Assembly: GCA_038247995.1 (NCBI GenBank)
Contig: JBBRUG010000348.1
Coordinates: 1 to 6,032 of the forward strand
Source of the DNA: JBBRUG01 sp038247995
GTDB lineage: Bacteria > Chloroflexota > Chloroflexia > Chloroflexales > Chloroflexaceae
Length of the DNA: 6,032 nt
Direction of reading: 5' to 3'
The notes under the pieces are model-generated. The model did not search any database. It saw only the letters and a list, made by a program, of their open reading frames with translations, and had not been told where the DNA came from. This document shows, piece by piece, positions 5,894-6,032 of the stretch (positions are counted from its first letter, which is position 1; every line of letters starts with the position of its first letter). The translations under genes were made by a program, and so were the position numbers.

Positions 5894-6032
5894 CAGTTCT
5901 CAGTTCACAGTTCACAGTCTGACAGTTCACAGTCTGACAGTTCACAGTCGCACAGTTAACAGTCTGACAGTTAACAGTCGCACAGTTCACAGTCGCACAG
6001 TTCACAGTTCACAGTTCACAGTTCACAGTTCA
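5894..6032 (+). repeat. Array B: at least 19 CAGT-led tandem repeat units, cut by the window edge
   Basis: The same repeat family as array A, in the same orientation on the plus strand, with 19 uninterrupted units to the last base. Tails after CAGT are TCA (10 units), CTGA (3), CGCA (3), TAA (2) and TCT (1, the first unit, next to the gene). From 5908 to 5997 the units alternate strictly 7 and 8 bp, making six 15-bp dimers; the visible end is a run of five CAGTTCA units. CGCA and TAA tails do not occur in array A, and TTGA tails do not occur here. The array continues beyond the window, so its full length is unknown. Confidence 0.97.

Noticed and set aside
1441..6032. A composite mobile element bounded by arrays A and B.
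   Set aside because: The arrays are direct, not inverted. No transposase, integrase or target-site duplication is visible, and the genes between look like ordinary chromosomal genes. Recombination between the arrays is conceivable but has no direct support.

Overview
The window looks like a moderately GC-rich bacterial chromosome segment with five protein genes and two arrays of a short CAGT-led tandem repeat. The style of the proteins (Ala/Leu-rich, long cytosines in wobble positions, a large MacB/FtsX-like permease, PHP and Nudix housekeeping enzymes) and the presence of intergenic 7-8 bp tandem repeats would fit a filamentous Chloroflexota (Chloroflexus/Roseiflexus-like) genome. That assignment is an impression, not something the sequence proves. 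Similar heptamer arrays (STRR sequences) are known from heterocystous cyanobacteria.

Left half, plus strand: a PHP-domain phosphoesterase cut by the left edge (1-806), then after 52 bp a 201-residue Nudix hydrolase (859-1464). The last codons and the stop of this Nudix gene lie inside repeat array A (1441-1694, 33 contiguous units of 7 or 8 bp). After the array come a TATAAT box and a Shine-Dalgarno site, then a second, unrelated Nudix hydrolase (1775-2221) of the Ap6A-hydrolase/MutT1 style, whose Nudix box has Cys where the first invariant Gly should be.

Right half, minus strand: a two-gene block transcribed leftwards and convergent with the second Nudix gene. The upstream gene is a DMT/EamA-family 10-TM transporter (5008-5886). 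After a 133 bp gap comes an 873-residue FtsX/MacB-type ABC permease of YbbP-like layout (2253-4874), with no ATPase gene in view. Repeat array B (5894-6032, at least 19 units, running off the right edge) begins 7 bp upstream of the transporter's start codon, so the transporter's promoter must lie in or beyond the repeat.

Functionally the left genes are nucleotide or phosphoester clean-up enzymes and the right genes are membrane transport. Nothing in the window ties them into one pathway. The most unusual part is the repeat family: an invariant CAGT followed by a 3- or 4-base tail drawn from a small set, with different private tail variants in the two arrays, touching gene ends on both sides. 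I see no defence system, mobile element, RNA gene or CRISPR array.
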